DNA from: Nodularia sp. NIES-3585
Lineage (GTDB): Bacteria > Cyanobacteriota > Cyanobacteriia > Cyanobacteriales > Nostocaceae
DNA length: 64,000 bases
NCBI RefSeq assembly: GCF_002218065.1
Contig: NZ_BDUB01000001.1
Location: forward strand, 2,054,711-2,118,710
Reading direction: 5' to 3'
Positions within the stretch are counted from its first letter, which is position 1, and every line of letters begins with the position of its first letter. Both the position numbers and the translations under genes were made by a program. The notes below the pieces were generated by a model that was not told the origin of the DNA, did no database searches, and worked only from the letters and a program-made list of their open reading frames with translations. This document shows, one piece after another, positions 18,106 through 27,555 of the stretch.

Positions 18106-19128
18106 ATGGAAAACCCAAAACCGAAAATTGTAGTAGTTACCCCTGTAAAAAACGAAGCTTGGATTTTAGATCGCTTTTTATCTGTTACTAGTCAATTTGC
18201 TGACCAGATCATTATTGCTGATCAAAATTCAATTGATGGTAGCCAGGATATTTGTAAAAATTATCCTAAAGTTACGCTGATTGAAAACAAATCAGAAAAG
18301 TTTAACGAATCAGACAGACAGTTATTATTGATTCAGGCAGCCAGAGATTTAATCCCAGAACATAAAATTATTTTGGCTTTGGATGCTGATGAAATATTAG
18401 CAGCTAATGCTATCCATACTCAAAGCTGGCAAGCCATGCTTAAAGCCAAGCCAGGAACGGTGTTATTTTTTGAAAAACCAGATTTATTTGTCACAACTAA
18501 TCAATGTCTGAGAACTGGGATTTTGACACCCTTGGGTTATGTCGATGATGGCGCAGAACATCAGCCACAGAAAATTCATAGTGTGAGAATTCCCATGCCT
18601 GAATATGCTCAGAGATTACATATTCATGACATCAAGGTAATCCACTATGCTGTGACTCGTTTGGATGCACACGCCTCGAAATTACGTCTATATAGTGTGA
18701 TTGAGAATGTATTAGAAGTTAGCCATCCTTTAGGCAGGCGATCGCGCTATCCTTCCAAACCTGATTATTTAAGTTTAGGCAAATTAGAAACTGCTGCCCA
18801 GGAGTGGTTTACAGGTTGGGAAGAACGGGGAATTGATATGCATACAATTATCAAAGAAAAGTATTATCACTACGATTTTGAAGTGCTGCGTTATTTTCAT
18901 AAGTACGGTATTCAACGCTTTTGGATGGAAGATATTTGGGCATATGACTGGGAAGCGTGCCGTCAATATGCTCAGTCAATAGGTATGAGTAATATCCCTG
19001 ATTATCAAATACCTAGAACATCTAAAAGCATAGATTTAATGAGAATTGTGGATATCACAGCCTCAATGGGTACTCAATCTTATAAATATCTGGCTTCAGT
19101 TCTCAAACCCTCAATGAAGTTGGGTTAA
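18106..19128 (+). CDS. Family 2 glycosyltransferase
   Basis: A 340-residue GT-A transferase. KIVVVTPVKNEAWILDRFL is the N-terminal strand and loop, IIADQNSIDGS replaces the common DDGSTD motif, and LALDADEIL holds the DxD-like metal site (about 92-96). The C-terminal half, rich in aromatic residues (YYHYDFEVLRYFHKYG), is unlike any family I can name. The TAA stop codon is shared with the left flank of the 163-bp mobile element that follows, so the insertion fell exactly at the end of the gene. Confidence 0.84.
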   Translation: MENPKPKIVVVTPVKNEAWILDRFLSVTSQFADQIIIADQNSIDGSQDICKNYPKVTLIENKSEKFNESDRQLLLIQAARDLIPEHKIILALDADEILAANAIHTQSWQAMLKAKPGTVLFFEKPDLFVTTNQCLRTGILTPLGYVDDGAEHQPQKIHSVRIPMPEYAQRLHIHDIKVIHYAVTRLDAHASKLRLYSVIENVLEVSHPLGRRSRYPSKPDYLSLGKLETAAQEWFTGWEERGIDMHTIIKEKYYHYDFEVLRYFHKYGIQRFWMEDIWAYDWEACRQYAQSIGMSNIPDYQIPRTSKSIDLMRIVDITASMGTQSYKYLASVLKPSMKLG

Positions 19129-19291
19129 GAGGTTGTTTGAAAAGTGGTTGGCTGTGATTTTAGCCACTCGTAGATCCCCCCTAGCCCCCCTTGAAAAGGG
19201 GGGAATTAGAATCAAAGTCCCCCTTAAAAAGGGGGATTTAGGGGGATCTAGAATGTTTTGCTACCAACAATAAGACTTTTCAAACACCCTC
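19129..19291. mobile_element. 163-bp MITE-like non-autonomous element
   Basis: The ends GAGGTTGTTTGAAAAGT (19129-19145) and the complement of ACTTTTCAAACACCCTC (19275-19291) match at 16 of 17 positions. TAA flanks both sides (19126-19128 and 19292-19294), consistent with a TA or TAA target duplication of the IS630/Tc1 type. The interior is a nested C/G-rich hairpin (GATCCCCC against GGGGGATC). It has no coding capacity and would depend on a transposase elsewhere. Confidence 0.75.
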
Positions 19292-19336
19292 TAAAACCTT
19301 AATTGCATAATCGTACCCAAAGATAAAGATTTGAAT

Positions 19337-20338
19337 ATGAAGAACATCAATTCTGGTGGATTAGAGAACGAGCCTCTGGTCAGTGTGATTATCCCAACTT
19401 ATAATCGACCGGAGTATCTTCAGCAGGCGATCGCAAGTGCTATTAACCAGACTTATCAAAATATTGAAATCATTGTTTCTGATAACTGTAGTCCAGAAAA
19501 TCCCCAAGCAATTGTCGAAGCGTTTGGAGATGCGCGCATTCGCTTTTGGCGACAACCGCAAAATCTCGGCATGATTGCCAATCAGATGCACGGCTTCAAA
19601 ATGGCACGTGGTAAATATGTTGCTAGCCTCCACGATGACGATATGTGGAATCAAGACTTTTTAGCCAAGCTTGTACCACCATTAGAAGCTAATTCTGATT
19701 TAATTCTGGCTTTTTGTGACCAATATATTATAGATGCAGATAGCAGAATTATAGCTGCTAAAACACAACTAAATACGCGTAGTTACAAGCGAGATCAAAT
19801 TGCTCCAGGAGTCCATCAACCTTTTGATCAAATTGGGTTAATAGATAAAAGTATCCCCACTGCTGCCGCTTGTGTGATTCGCAATAACTTGATTGATTGG
19901 GATAGTATTCCCGCAGAAATTGGCGGTATGTGGGATTTGTATTTAACTTACCTCTGCTGTATATCTGGTCATGGTGCTTACTATCATCCAGAAAGACTAA
20001 CATTATATCGAGAACATGATCAGACTGATACTAAGCTGAGTGGTAGTAAAAATGTTGAGGCAAAAATTCGCAAAGCCAAAAGCGAAATTTTCTGCTACAA
20101 ACTGTTTATCGAAGATAGTCGGATACAGAAACTAAAAACACATTTTCAACAGAAATGGTTGGAATCCCATACAACTTTAGGCATTGGTTTATTACGCAAT
20201 CAACAGACTAAATTAGCACGTTCTTATCTTTGGCAGGCACTGAAGCAGCAAAAATTTAATTTCCGCACCATCGTAGCACTAGCTATCAGTTTTACTCCCA
20301 AAATATTAGCTAATCCCGTATTAAGAATATCTAAATAG
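19337..20338 (+). CDS. Family 2 glycosyltransferase
   Basis: A 333-residue GT-A transferase. VSVIIPTYNRPEYLQQAIASAINQTYQNIEIIVSDN is the donor-binding start (given in part), SLHDDDMW carries the DxD metal site at about 102-106, and a W-containing acceptor region (GGMWDLYLTYLCCISG) follows. ATG 19337 begins 6 bases after an in-frame TTG (19331); neither has a clear Shine-Dalgarno sequence. It sits in the glycosyltransferase run of the HEP-like island, after the MITE, so its transcription may be affected by the element's hairpin. Confidence 0.85.
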   Translation: MKNINSGGLENEPLVSVIIPTYNRPEYLQQAIASAINQTYQNIEIIVSDNCSPENPQAIVEAFGDARIRFWRQPQNLGMIANQMHGFKMARGKYVASLHDDDMWNQDFLAKLVPPLEANSDLILAFCDQYIIDADSRIIAAKTQLNTRSYKRDQIAPGVHQPFDQIGLIDKSIPTAAACVIRNNLIDWDSIPAEIGGMWDLYLTYLCCISGHGAYYHPERLTLYREHDQTDTKLSGSKNVEAKIRKAKSEIFCYKLFIEDSRIQKLKTHFQQKWLESHTTLGIGLLRNQQTKLARSYLWQALKQQKFNFRTIVALAISFTPKILANPVLRISK

Positions 20339-20437
20339 AACTAAATTTGGAGATGATAAATTTGCCCTTAGTGTTAGGTTTGATAGTTTGTTACAAGCTA
20401 AAAGTTTTGACTTAAAAATTCATAATAGAGGTAATAA

Positions 20438-21640
20438 ATGAAAATTTGCATTGTTACCCATGTCGTACAAAAAGGCGATGGTCAGGGTAGAGTTAATTAC
20501 GAAGTTGCCAAAGAAGCAATTCGGCGCGGTTATCAGTTGACATTATTAGCCAGAGAAGTAGCACCAGAACTGAAACAAAATAGTGCAGTCAACTGGATTC
20601 CTATTACAGTAAAAAGTTATCCCACTGAATTGATCCGGAATTTAATATTTGCCCAAAAAACCGCCAATTGGTTGCGCCAACATCGTGGAGATTTTGACTT
20701 AGTAAAAGTCAACGGTGCAATTACTAAGGAGGAGGCTGATATCAATGCTGTACATTTTGTCCATAGTTCTTGGCTGCGATCGCCTGTACATAGTTCTCGG
20801 ATACGCCGTGATCTGTATGGGTTTTACCAGTGGTTATATACTGCTGTGAATGCCCGTTGGGAAAAACAAGCTTTTCACAAAGCTAAAGTCGTTGTAGCAG
20901 TCTCAGAGAAAGTAGCCCAAGAATTAGTGAGTATTGGTGTGCCGCGTTCTCGGATTCGGGTAATTGTGAATGGCGTTGACTTACAAGAATTTGCTCCTGG
21001 TTTAGGCGATCGCCAAAAATTAGGTCTACCCACAGATGTAAATTTGGCTTTATTTGCCGGAGACATCCGTACACCCAGGAAGAACTTAGATACAGTACTG
21101 CACGCCTTGGCGAAAGTTCCCGACTTACATCTAGCCGTAGTAGGCAATACAGAAGGTAGCCCTTTTCCCCCGTTAGCAGCTTCTCTAGGGTTAAATGAAC
21201 GGGTGCATTTTATGGGATATCGCCGGGATATTCCAGAGATTATGCGGTCAGCAGACTTATTCGTGTTTCCTTCCCGTTATGAAGCCTGCACCCTGGTATT
21301 ACTAGAAGCCCTTTCCTCTGGAATGCCTGTAATTACTGCCCTTGCTACCGGGGGTGCAGAATTAGTAACTCCAGAATCTGGAATAGTTTTGTCAGACTCA
21401 GATGATCTGGAAGCTTTGACACAAGCATTGCAATTACTAACTAGCGATCGCACCTTGCGCCAACAGATGGGGAAAACTGCACGTTCAATCGCAGAACAAC
21501 ATAGTTGGACGAATATGGCACAAACTTATTTGGATCTCTTTGAGGAGTTAATTAATCATGAGAAATACAGTTCTCATCCCCACTTATCGTCGTCCTCTGG
21601 ATCTATCACGTTGCCTTCTAGCACTACAAGCACAAACTAA
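20438..21640 (+). CDS. Family 4 glycosyltransferase
   Basis: A 400-residue GT-B transferase. N-terminal KICIVTHVVQKGDGQGRVNYEV, then VVAVSEKVAQELVS and GDIRTPRKNLDTVLHAL, and the donor-site helix FPSRYEACTLVLLEALSSGMPVITA with the E-x7-E motif. AGAGG is 6 bases before the ATG. Conserved sequence ends near LDLFEELINH; the last 28 residues are a Ser/Thr-rich tail whose codons overlap the first 83 bases of the next gene in another frame. The tail is probably a by-product of that overlap. Confidence 0.87.
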   Translation: MKICIVTHVVQKGDGQGRVNYEVAKEAIRRGYQLTLLAREVAPELKQNSAVNWIPITVKSYPTELIRNLIFAQKTANWLRQHRGDFDLVKVNGAITKEEADINAVHFVHSSWLRSPVHSSRIRRDLYGFYQWLYTAVNARWEKQAFHKAKVVVAVSEKVAQELVSIGVPRSRIRVIVNGVDLQEFAPGLGDRQKLGLPTDVNLALFAGDIRTPRKNLDTVLHALAKVPDLHLAVVGNTEGSPFPPLAASLGLNERVHFMGYRRDIPEIMRSADLFVFPSRYEACTLVLLEALSSGMPVITALATGGAELVTPESGIVLSDSDDLEALTQALQLLTSDRTLRQQMGKTARSIAEQHSWTNMAQTYLDLFEELINHEKYSSHPHLSSSSGSITLPSSTTSTN

Positions 21641-22484
21641 ACCCGTTGATCAATTAATTGTAGTGGTACGGGATACGGATACAGAAACTTGGGAATTTCT
21701 CGCCGAATTTAATTCCCAAAATTTACCACTGCAAACTGTAAAGGTGACAGAATCAGGAGTAGTAGCCGCACTCAATGCCGGATTAGCCGCAGTGGAAGGA
21801 GATGTTTTTTCTATTACTGATGATGATGCCGCACCCCATCCTGATTGGTTAGAAAAAATCAATGCTCATTTTAGCCGTGATAGTAGTGTTGGTGGTGTCG
21901 GTGGTCGTGATTGGGTACACTACGGCGACAAAATCGAAGACGGTGAAGAATCAATAGTTGGTAAATTGCAGTGGTTCGGGCGAGTCATTGGGAATCATCA
22001 TTTAGGAGTAGGAGAACCCCGTGAAGTTGATGTTCTCAAAGGCGTAAATATGAGTTTTCGGACTCAAGCAATTGGGCAATTACAATTTGATCAACGAATG
22101 CGGGGTACGGGAGCGCAAGTACACTTTGAAATGGCATTTACTCTGACTTTAAAGCGGGCAGGTTGGAAGATGATTTATGATCCAAATGTGGCAGTAGATC
22201 ACTATCCCGCCCAACGTTTTGACGAAGACCAACGCCACACTTTTAATGAAATTGCTTTTATTAATTTAGTCCATAATGAAACTTTGGTTTTATTGGAACA
22301 TTTGCCGCGATCGCGCCATATTATTTTCTGGCTTTGGGCAGTATTAGTCGGTACACGAGAAAATTTAGGTTTAATACAATGGCTACGACTTTTACCAAGT
22401 CAAGGTAAAATTGCCGGACAAAAATTAATAGTATCCTGGCGTGGACGTTGGCAAGCACATAAACAATTCATAGTTCGTAATTAA
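21558..22484 (+). CDS. Family 2 glycosyltransferase
   Basis: A 308-residue GT-A transferase. NTVLIPTYRRPLDLSRCLLAL at the N-terminus, VFSITDDDAAPHPDWL with the DxD site (about 83-87), VKVTESGVVAALNAG before it, and VLKGVNMSFR with RGTGAQVHFEMAFTL as the acceptor part. GAGGAG lies 10 bases before the ATG, inside the upstream gene; the genes overlap by 83 bases, which implies translational coupling. It is the last glycosyltransferase gene before the polymerase-like gene. Confidence 0.86.
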   Translation: MRNTVLIPTYRRPLDLSRCLLALQAQTKPVDQLIVVVRDTDTETWEFLAEFNSQNLPLQTVKVTESGVVAALNAGLAAVEGDVFSITDDDAAPHPDWLEKINAHFSRDSSVGGVGGRDWVHYGDKIEDGEESIVGKLQWFGRVIGNHHLGVGEPREVDVLKGVNMSFRTQAIGQLQFDQRMRGTGAQVHFEMAFTLTLKRAGWKMIYDPNVAVDHYPAQRFDEDQRHTFNEIAFINLVHNETLVLLEHLPRSRHIIFWLWAVLVGTRENLGLIQWLRLLPSQGKIAGQKLIVSWRGRWQAHKQFIVRN

Positions 22485-22545
22485 GAAAGTTTTATTTCCA
22501 CAGTTCTCAATTTCTCAGTGAAGATATAAAATTGGTAGATTCATA

Positions 22546-24006
22546 GTGATTTCTAAACAAATACATTTCAATGCTTTTTCAGAATCACAGTTTTTTCCGC
22601 AAGAGCGATCGCTACAGGGTTGGCTAGCTATTGTCGGCTTTTTATTACTGAACGTAGTTTGCTATTTTGCCGGCGCTGCTGCTTTGTTGCGGTTAGTTTA
22701 TCCGGTGACAGCTTTAGCAGTAGCCGTATTTTTATACTTACGCCATCCCATTCTTTATATCGGCTTTACTTGGTGGATATGGTTCCTGACACCCTTAGCC
22801 ACTCGCTTAGTTGACTATCGCATTGGCTGGGACCCCAGCCGTCAAATGCTTGTAGCTCCCTATTTAGTAGTATTTGTCACAATAGGGACTTTTTTACGCC
22901 ATTCTCCTCGCGCTTCTACTCAGGGAGGATTACCGTTTATTTTGGCGTTTATTGGCGTGTTTTATGGTTTTTTAGTGGGTCTGGTTTACAATGCGCCGCT
23001 TCCTGTCGCCAGGGGTTTTTTGGATTGGCTTAGTCCCATTATCTTCGCTTTTCACTTATTTAGAAACTGGCGAGACTATCCCAGCTACCGCCAGAATCTA
23101 CAACGTATATTTCTCTGGGCTGTGTTGATTTTAGGCATTTATGGCATCTATCAATTTGTAGTAGCACCAGAGTGGGATAGATACTGGCTAATAGAATCCA
23201 AAATGTTTACCAGTTCTGGAGATCCTGAACCTTTTGGAATGCGCGTGTGGAGTACTTTACACTCACCCGGACCTTTTGCCTATGTCATGCAAACAGGTTT
23301 ATTATTATTATTTACCAGTTCAGGAACCCTAATTTTTCCAGCCTCCGCAGTTGGTTACGTGTCGTTTTTGTTGACACAAGTACGCACCAGTTGGTTGGGT
23401 TGGTTGCTAGGAGTAGTAATGATTTTTGGCTCTGTCAAGGAGCATATTCAAATGCGGTTAATTGCCATGATTTTAATCATGCTCATGTGTGTTGTGCCAT
23501 TGGCAAACATTGAGCCTATTTCTGATGTGGTTACCGAGCGTTTGGAAAGTTTTACTAATTTAGAAAAAGATACTAGCTTTAAAGATAGATCGGGAAGCTA
23601 TGACAGAAATTTAAATTTAGCCCTTTCTAATGTTTTAGGTAATGGGTTAGGAAATATTTGGAAATTCAACGAAAAAACTGGTCAATTAGAAGTTTTTGTC
23701 CTTGACAGCGGCATTTTAGATATTTTTTTTACCTTGGGCTGGTTGGGTGCAATACCTTATCTTGGTGGGTTAATTTTAGTGATAGTCAGCGTACTTAAAT
23801 ATAGTGAAGCCCATTTTGATAGTTTTGTCAGCGCCGCCCGCGCGATTGGGCTGAGTACTTGTGTGCAGTTAGTTGGCAATAGTGCGATGCTGAGTGTGCC
23901 GGGTATGATTCTTTGGGGATTTTTAGCTATGGCTATGGCCGCCCACAAGTACTATGAGCATCAAAGAATCAATACGTTTGTTGATGAAGTAATGAATCAC
24001 CGTTAA
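22546..24006 (+). CDS. O-antigen polymerase/ligase-like membrane protein
   Basis: A 486-residue polytopic protein with about ten to twelve membrane segments and one large periplasmic loop between FGSVKEHIQMRL and LGWLGAIPYLGG, the layout of Wzy/WaaL family proteins. The loop carries NGLGNIWKFNEKTG and TSFKDRSGSYDRNLN. It should polymerise the repeat units delivered by the exporter. GTG 22546 is the only reasonable start; no in-frame ATG lies nearby. A Wzy-like gene closes the HEP island of Anabaena PCC 7120 as I recall it, so this is taken as the end of the island. Confidence 0.85.
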   Translation: MISKQIHFNAFSESQFFPQERSLQGWLAIVGFLLLNVVCYFAGAAALLRLVYPVTALAVAVFLYLRHPILYIGFTWWIWFLTPLATRLVDYRIGWDPSRQMLVAPYLVVFVTIGTFLRHSPRASTQGGLPFILAFIGVFYGFLVGLVYNAPLPVARGFLDWLSPIIFAFHLFRNWRDYPSYRQNLQRIFLWAVLILGIYGIYQFVVAPEWDRYWLIESKMFTSSGDPEPFGMRVWSTLHSPGPFAYVMQTGLLLLFTSSGTLIFPASAVGYVSFLLTQVRTSWLGWLLGVVMIFGSVKEHIQMRLIAMILIMLMCVVPLANIEPISDVVTERLESFTNLEKDTSFKDRSGSYDRNLNLALSNVLGNGLGNIWKFNEKTGQLEVFVLDSGILDIFFTLGWLGAIPYLGGLILVIVSVLKYSEAHFDSFVSAARAIGLSTCVQLVGNSAMLSVPGMILWGFLAMAMAAHKYYEHQRINTFVDEVMNHR

Positions 24007-24113
24007 ACGCCGATAAATGGTTTGTGTACATGCACAAATTTACTTCTAAATTCTGGAAAATTGCGTGATGAATTGCAAATTTATCTGATAAATGTGTCGG
24101 TGGAACATTTCTC

Positions 24114-24165
24114 GAAGAACCCCACCCCCAACCCCCTCCCCGCAAGCGAGGAGGGGGCTATGATC
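24114..24165. repeat. C-rich interspersed repeat with hairpin
   Basis: AGAACCCCACCCCCAACC then CCCCTCC pairing with GGAGGGG over a short loop. A second, longer copy is at 44669-44767. The hairpin may act as a bidirectional terminator between the polymerase-like gene and the convergent small gene. Confidence 0.55.
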
Positions 24166-24170
24166 TGAGT

Positions 24171-24416
24171 TTATTCTTTGGTAGAATTGCTTCCAGGCGG
24201 GGGTAGGCGATCGCCTTCTTTCTCTTCATCCTCCTGGCGGCTAATCTGTTGCAGTACCGGGATGCACTGGCTAATTAGCCAAATCAGCGTTTCTGTCACC
24301 GAGTCACCCTGTTGAATGCGGTCTGTAGCTTGGATACCAGCTAGTAGAACTTTTAAACTTAGCAACACAGCGATTAATTTTTGATTACGGCGGGAAGTAG
24401 ATTTCTTAGCTGACAT
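24171..24416 (-). CDS. Small membrane protein, unknown function
   Basis: An 81-residue protein: basic N-terminus (MSAKKSTSRRNQK), one hydrophobic helix (LIAVLLSLKVLLAGI, about 14-28), a second amphipathic helix (TETLIWLISQCIPVLQQI) and an acidic tail. AAGGTGA lies 5 bases before ATG 24416, which favours this start over GTG 24425. I do not recognise the family. It is divergent from the NACHT gene across a 160-base promoter region. Confidence 0.55.
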   Translation of the reverse strand: MSAKKSTSRRNQKLIAVLLSLKVLLAGIQATDRIQQGDSVTETLIWLISQCIPVLQQISRQEDEEKEGDRLPPPGSNSTKE

Positions 24417-24575
24417 TCGATTCACCTTTTTGCTTGACTAGGTGAATTATTTTTTTGGGTATTTCCCCAGACACGTTACCCATGCAATGTCTATAATGCT
24501 TGTATCACTTAGGTTTGCAGCTTGGGGAAACTTATTTGTTTGGGTAATGCTAGTTTCTTAAGATTGTCTTTATAA

Positions 24576-26350
24576 ATGCCAAGGAATATTCGGTGGGATG
24601 AATCGCTTTTAGAGAATGTGCTGATTTTGGTGGAAGCTTTAATGGAACTGTCTGAACTGCAACCAGAAAACTTACAACCAAAACCCCCGCTTTATGTTCA
24701 GTGGGAAGCTGATAAACTGCGCGTTACAGGATACGAAACTAGATCGACACGAGGAAAAATAGCTAGAAAAGTTGAAGTTGGTACAAAAAAGGAAGACTTA
24801 CTCAAGCTTGTGACAACGGTAGGTAAAACCTTAAAACTGCCTCAGCGCCAAAAAGAATCTGGTAGCAGTCAGCCAGAAAGAGAATTGCAGGAAGTGCAGT
24901 ATTTTCTCGACAGTCTCAGAGAGTTGGGACTGTTGACCGAAGATGGCAGAAATACCAGAAAGAATCAAGGTTATTGGAAATTTACGCTGACGCTGAAACA
25001 TCAAACTGCATCAAAGGAAGAGAATTTGGAGGTGGTGAAGCAGAAGTGGAACGAACACCCCAAGACAAAAGCAATTTCTCAGCCTAACCCAACCACAGAG
25101 ACAAGCATTGACTGGCGCGATATTTGCCACAAAAGCTTAGAAGATGCAAAACTCAGACACAAAGCCACAGAGAAAGGTTTTGAAGTCAATGTTTATGTTC
25201 CTTTAGGACTGGTGGAACGCAAACAGCAGCAACGCCGAGGTGAACAGGAACGGCGAGAACAAGAAAATCCCTATGCATTAGATAAAGAAGTCATTGTCAA
25301 AACTTATGAACATGACAACTTTCTTCAAGAAGTGATTGGACAAAAACCAGCCGGAAATCACAAGCATATTGCCATCATCGGAGAACCAGGTGCAGGTAAG
25401 ACAACTTTATTAACTAATATCGCCTCTTTTATTAAAGACAAATCTGAAGATTTACCCATCTTTATATCTCTTGCTAACTTGCAAGGAAAGACTATTGAAG
25501 ACTATTTACTCAAAATCTGGCTGACTCAAGCCATGAAATTAGTTAAAGTTGTCGTCACTCCAGAAATAGAACATCAGTTAATCGAACGCTTCAGCAAAGG
25601 AGGGGTTTGGCTGCTGTTAGATGGTGTAGATGAAATGGGTGAAAGTTCTCCCATCCAAGCATTAACCAAAATTAATCAAGCACTCAAACAATTGCCCATA
25701 GAGGTGCGGGTGGTGCTGACTTGTCGGTTAAATGTTTGGGATACCAATGTTAATAATACACTTACAGGTTTTGACATCTATAAAACCCAAGAGTTTAAAC
25801 CAGAGCAAATTGACGATTTCATTCAGCAATGGTTTACCTGTGCTGAAAAGCAACAGCGCGGGGAAGAACTCAAGGCGAAATTAAAATCAACTAAATATGA
25901 AAAAATCTGTAAATTGGTAACAAATCCTTTGCGTTTGGCGCTGTTGTGTCAAACTTTCTATCTGGACAATCAAGGAGAACTACCAGAAACTAAAGCCGCG
26001 CTTTATCAGAGATTTAGCCGCTATTTTTATGAATGGAAACCTGAACAACTTACTGAACTGATTAACTCTGATGATTTGAAGGATGATTTACACAACGCTT
26101 TAAGTAAATTGGCTTTTGCAGGTATTAATAGTGCGGCTAGATTTCGCTTGAAGCAGAGTTTAGCACGGCAACAAATGGGTGAAAAGTTGTTTAAATTAGC
26201 TTGTGATGTCGGTTGGTTGAATTTAGTAGACAGGTTAGCGGGAACAGATGAAGCAGTTTATGCTTTTTTTCATGCCAACTTTCAGGAATACTTTGCAGCG
26301 CTACAGGTTAATGATTGGCGCGAGTTTTTTAAACCTATTCCCAACCTGAA
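24576..26350 (+). pseudogene. NACHT-domain NTPase, 5' part, broken by an IS element
   Basis: About 590 codons remain before the IS4-type element. The N-terminal 150 residues resemble the winged-helix module of cyanobacterial NACHT proteins (LDSLRELGLLTED, GYWKFTLTLKHQT). The NACHT domain follows with Walker A IGEPGAGKTTLL (about 268-279), Walker B WLLLDGVDEM (about 346-355), a sensor LTCRLNVW and the winged helix to about 560. The frame continues 50 bases into the element and stops at 26402. NACHT proteins are STAND ATPases, several of them antiphage sensors. The expected middle and C-terminal repeats are lost from this piece; the 3' remnant is at 27612-28830. Confidence 0.82.
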
Positions 26351-26366
26351 GGGGGGACAAAATAAG

Positions 26367-27515
26367 CTACAAGACAGACTCTATAAGCCTCATAGCTTTT
26401 AGACCTTGTTGATAATACTTACGTTTATTGCGATTTAATTTCATTAATTCCGTGACTAAATCCATACAAACATCCTTGAAATTGACCCAAGTTTGACCAT
26501 ATAGGCCGATATAAAAACTACTATGTCTCCGTTCCGTTCGACCATGTTCTTTGATCCGAGCAATATATTTTTGTATTCCTTTCCGTTTGATTTTTTGACC
26601 CTGAATTGTTGCAGAAGAGTAAGCAATTGCTATCAATAAAACTAGAGAAATAAAGCGTTCACCAGTTACATTAGTATCCTCCAAATTATAGCCTCCCTTC
26701 TTGAAATCTCTAAACATTTCCTCAATATCAAATCTCTTTTTATAGGCAGAAATAGCCAATTCTAACGCCTCAAAATTCGTTAAAATAAACCATCCCTCTT
26801 TCGGTGCTACTCCGTTGATTTTACGTTTCCATTTACAAGCAACGTTAAAGCTCATAAAACCGCGAGTCTTTGTTACCTTTACACCTTGAATAAAGAATGA
26901 TACTCCTGGTTCTAATCCCAGACTGTTTAATTCCTGAAAAATATCTTTTTCAAATTCTACAAATTCGTTCTTTTTTAATCGCAAGCAAAAGTATATACCC
27001 AATGATTTAAGGTACTTGGCCAGTTTTACAGAACAAAATTCTCTATCACCTAATACACATATTTTATAGTTTTGAAAAAGTGGCATGACTTGAGACAATA
27101 TTTTTTGTTGCTCATCTATGTTGCTACTCCCTAATTTTGGCAATAATTTAAAATAGATTGGAAATGCTCTTTTATCCCAAATGACACTCACCATAAATAG
27201 ATTTATTCGGCTCCAATTAGTTCTATCAATTGCTACATAAATTATTTTTTCGTTAGTGAAGTATATTGATAACCATTCCGTAATGATGGGAAACCAAATT
27301 TTTTCAATTGTGAGATTTGGTAATGAGAGAAATCTTTGTATTCTTTTTCTTCTACTCTCAAATTTAATTGGCAAAGGTATCCCATTCGCTAACCTTTCTA
27401 AATTCACATTTTTAATTGACTGTAGGATGTTCACCAAAATTTGGATAAACAGGTATTCTGATAGACTCAATTGACTTTTTAAGTGCTTTTGATAAAATGA
27501 AGGTATCATTTTCAT
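26367..27515 (-). CDS. IS4-family transposase
   Basis: A 382-residue DDE transposase. The first Asp is in YVAIDRTNW, the second in CVLGDREF, and the C-terminal Y-x2-R-x3-E-x6-K signature of IS4 transposases is complete in YKKRFDIEEMFRDFK. ATG 27515 is taken as the start because an inverted repeat (27517-27549) lies directly upstream; an in-frame start at 27560 would place this repeat inside the gene. All catalytic residues are present, so the element may still be active. Confidence 0.85.
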   Translation of the reverse strand: MKMIPSFYQKHLKSQLSLSEYLFIQILVNILQSIKNVNLERLANGIPLPIKFESRRKRIQRFLSLPNLTIEKIWFPIITEWLSIYFTNEKIIYVAIDRTNWSRINLFMVSVIWDKRAFPIYFKLLPKLGSSNIDEQQKILSQVMPLFQNYKICVLGDREFCSVKLAKYLKSLGIYFCLRLKKNEFVEFEKDIFQELNSLGLEPGVSFFIQGVKVTKTRGFMSFNVACKWKRKINGVAPKEGWFILTNFEALELAISAYKKRFDIEEMFRDFKKGGYNLEDTNVTGERFISLVLLIAIAYSSATIQGQKIKRKGIQKYIARIKEHGRTERRHSSFYIGLYGQTWVNFKDVCMDLVTELMKLNRNKRKYYQQGLKAMRLIESVL

Positions 27516-27516
27516 T

Positions 27517-27555
27517 AGATAGGTCTTATTGACAATAATTGACCTATCTTTTTTT
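27517..27555 (+). terminator. Hairpin with T-run at the transposase 5' side
   Basis: AGATAGGTC (27517-27525) pairs perfectly with GACCTATCT (27541-27549), and a run of seven T starts at 27549. On the + strand it is a rho-independent terminator that would stop transcripts coming from the NACHT side. On the - strand it folds just ahead of the transposase ATG. Confidence 0.6.

Noticed and set aside
26351-26402. Last 17 residues of the NACHT 5' frame as true C-terminus
   Set aside because: They are read from the IS end on the + strand and stop within the element.
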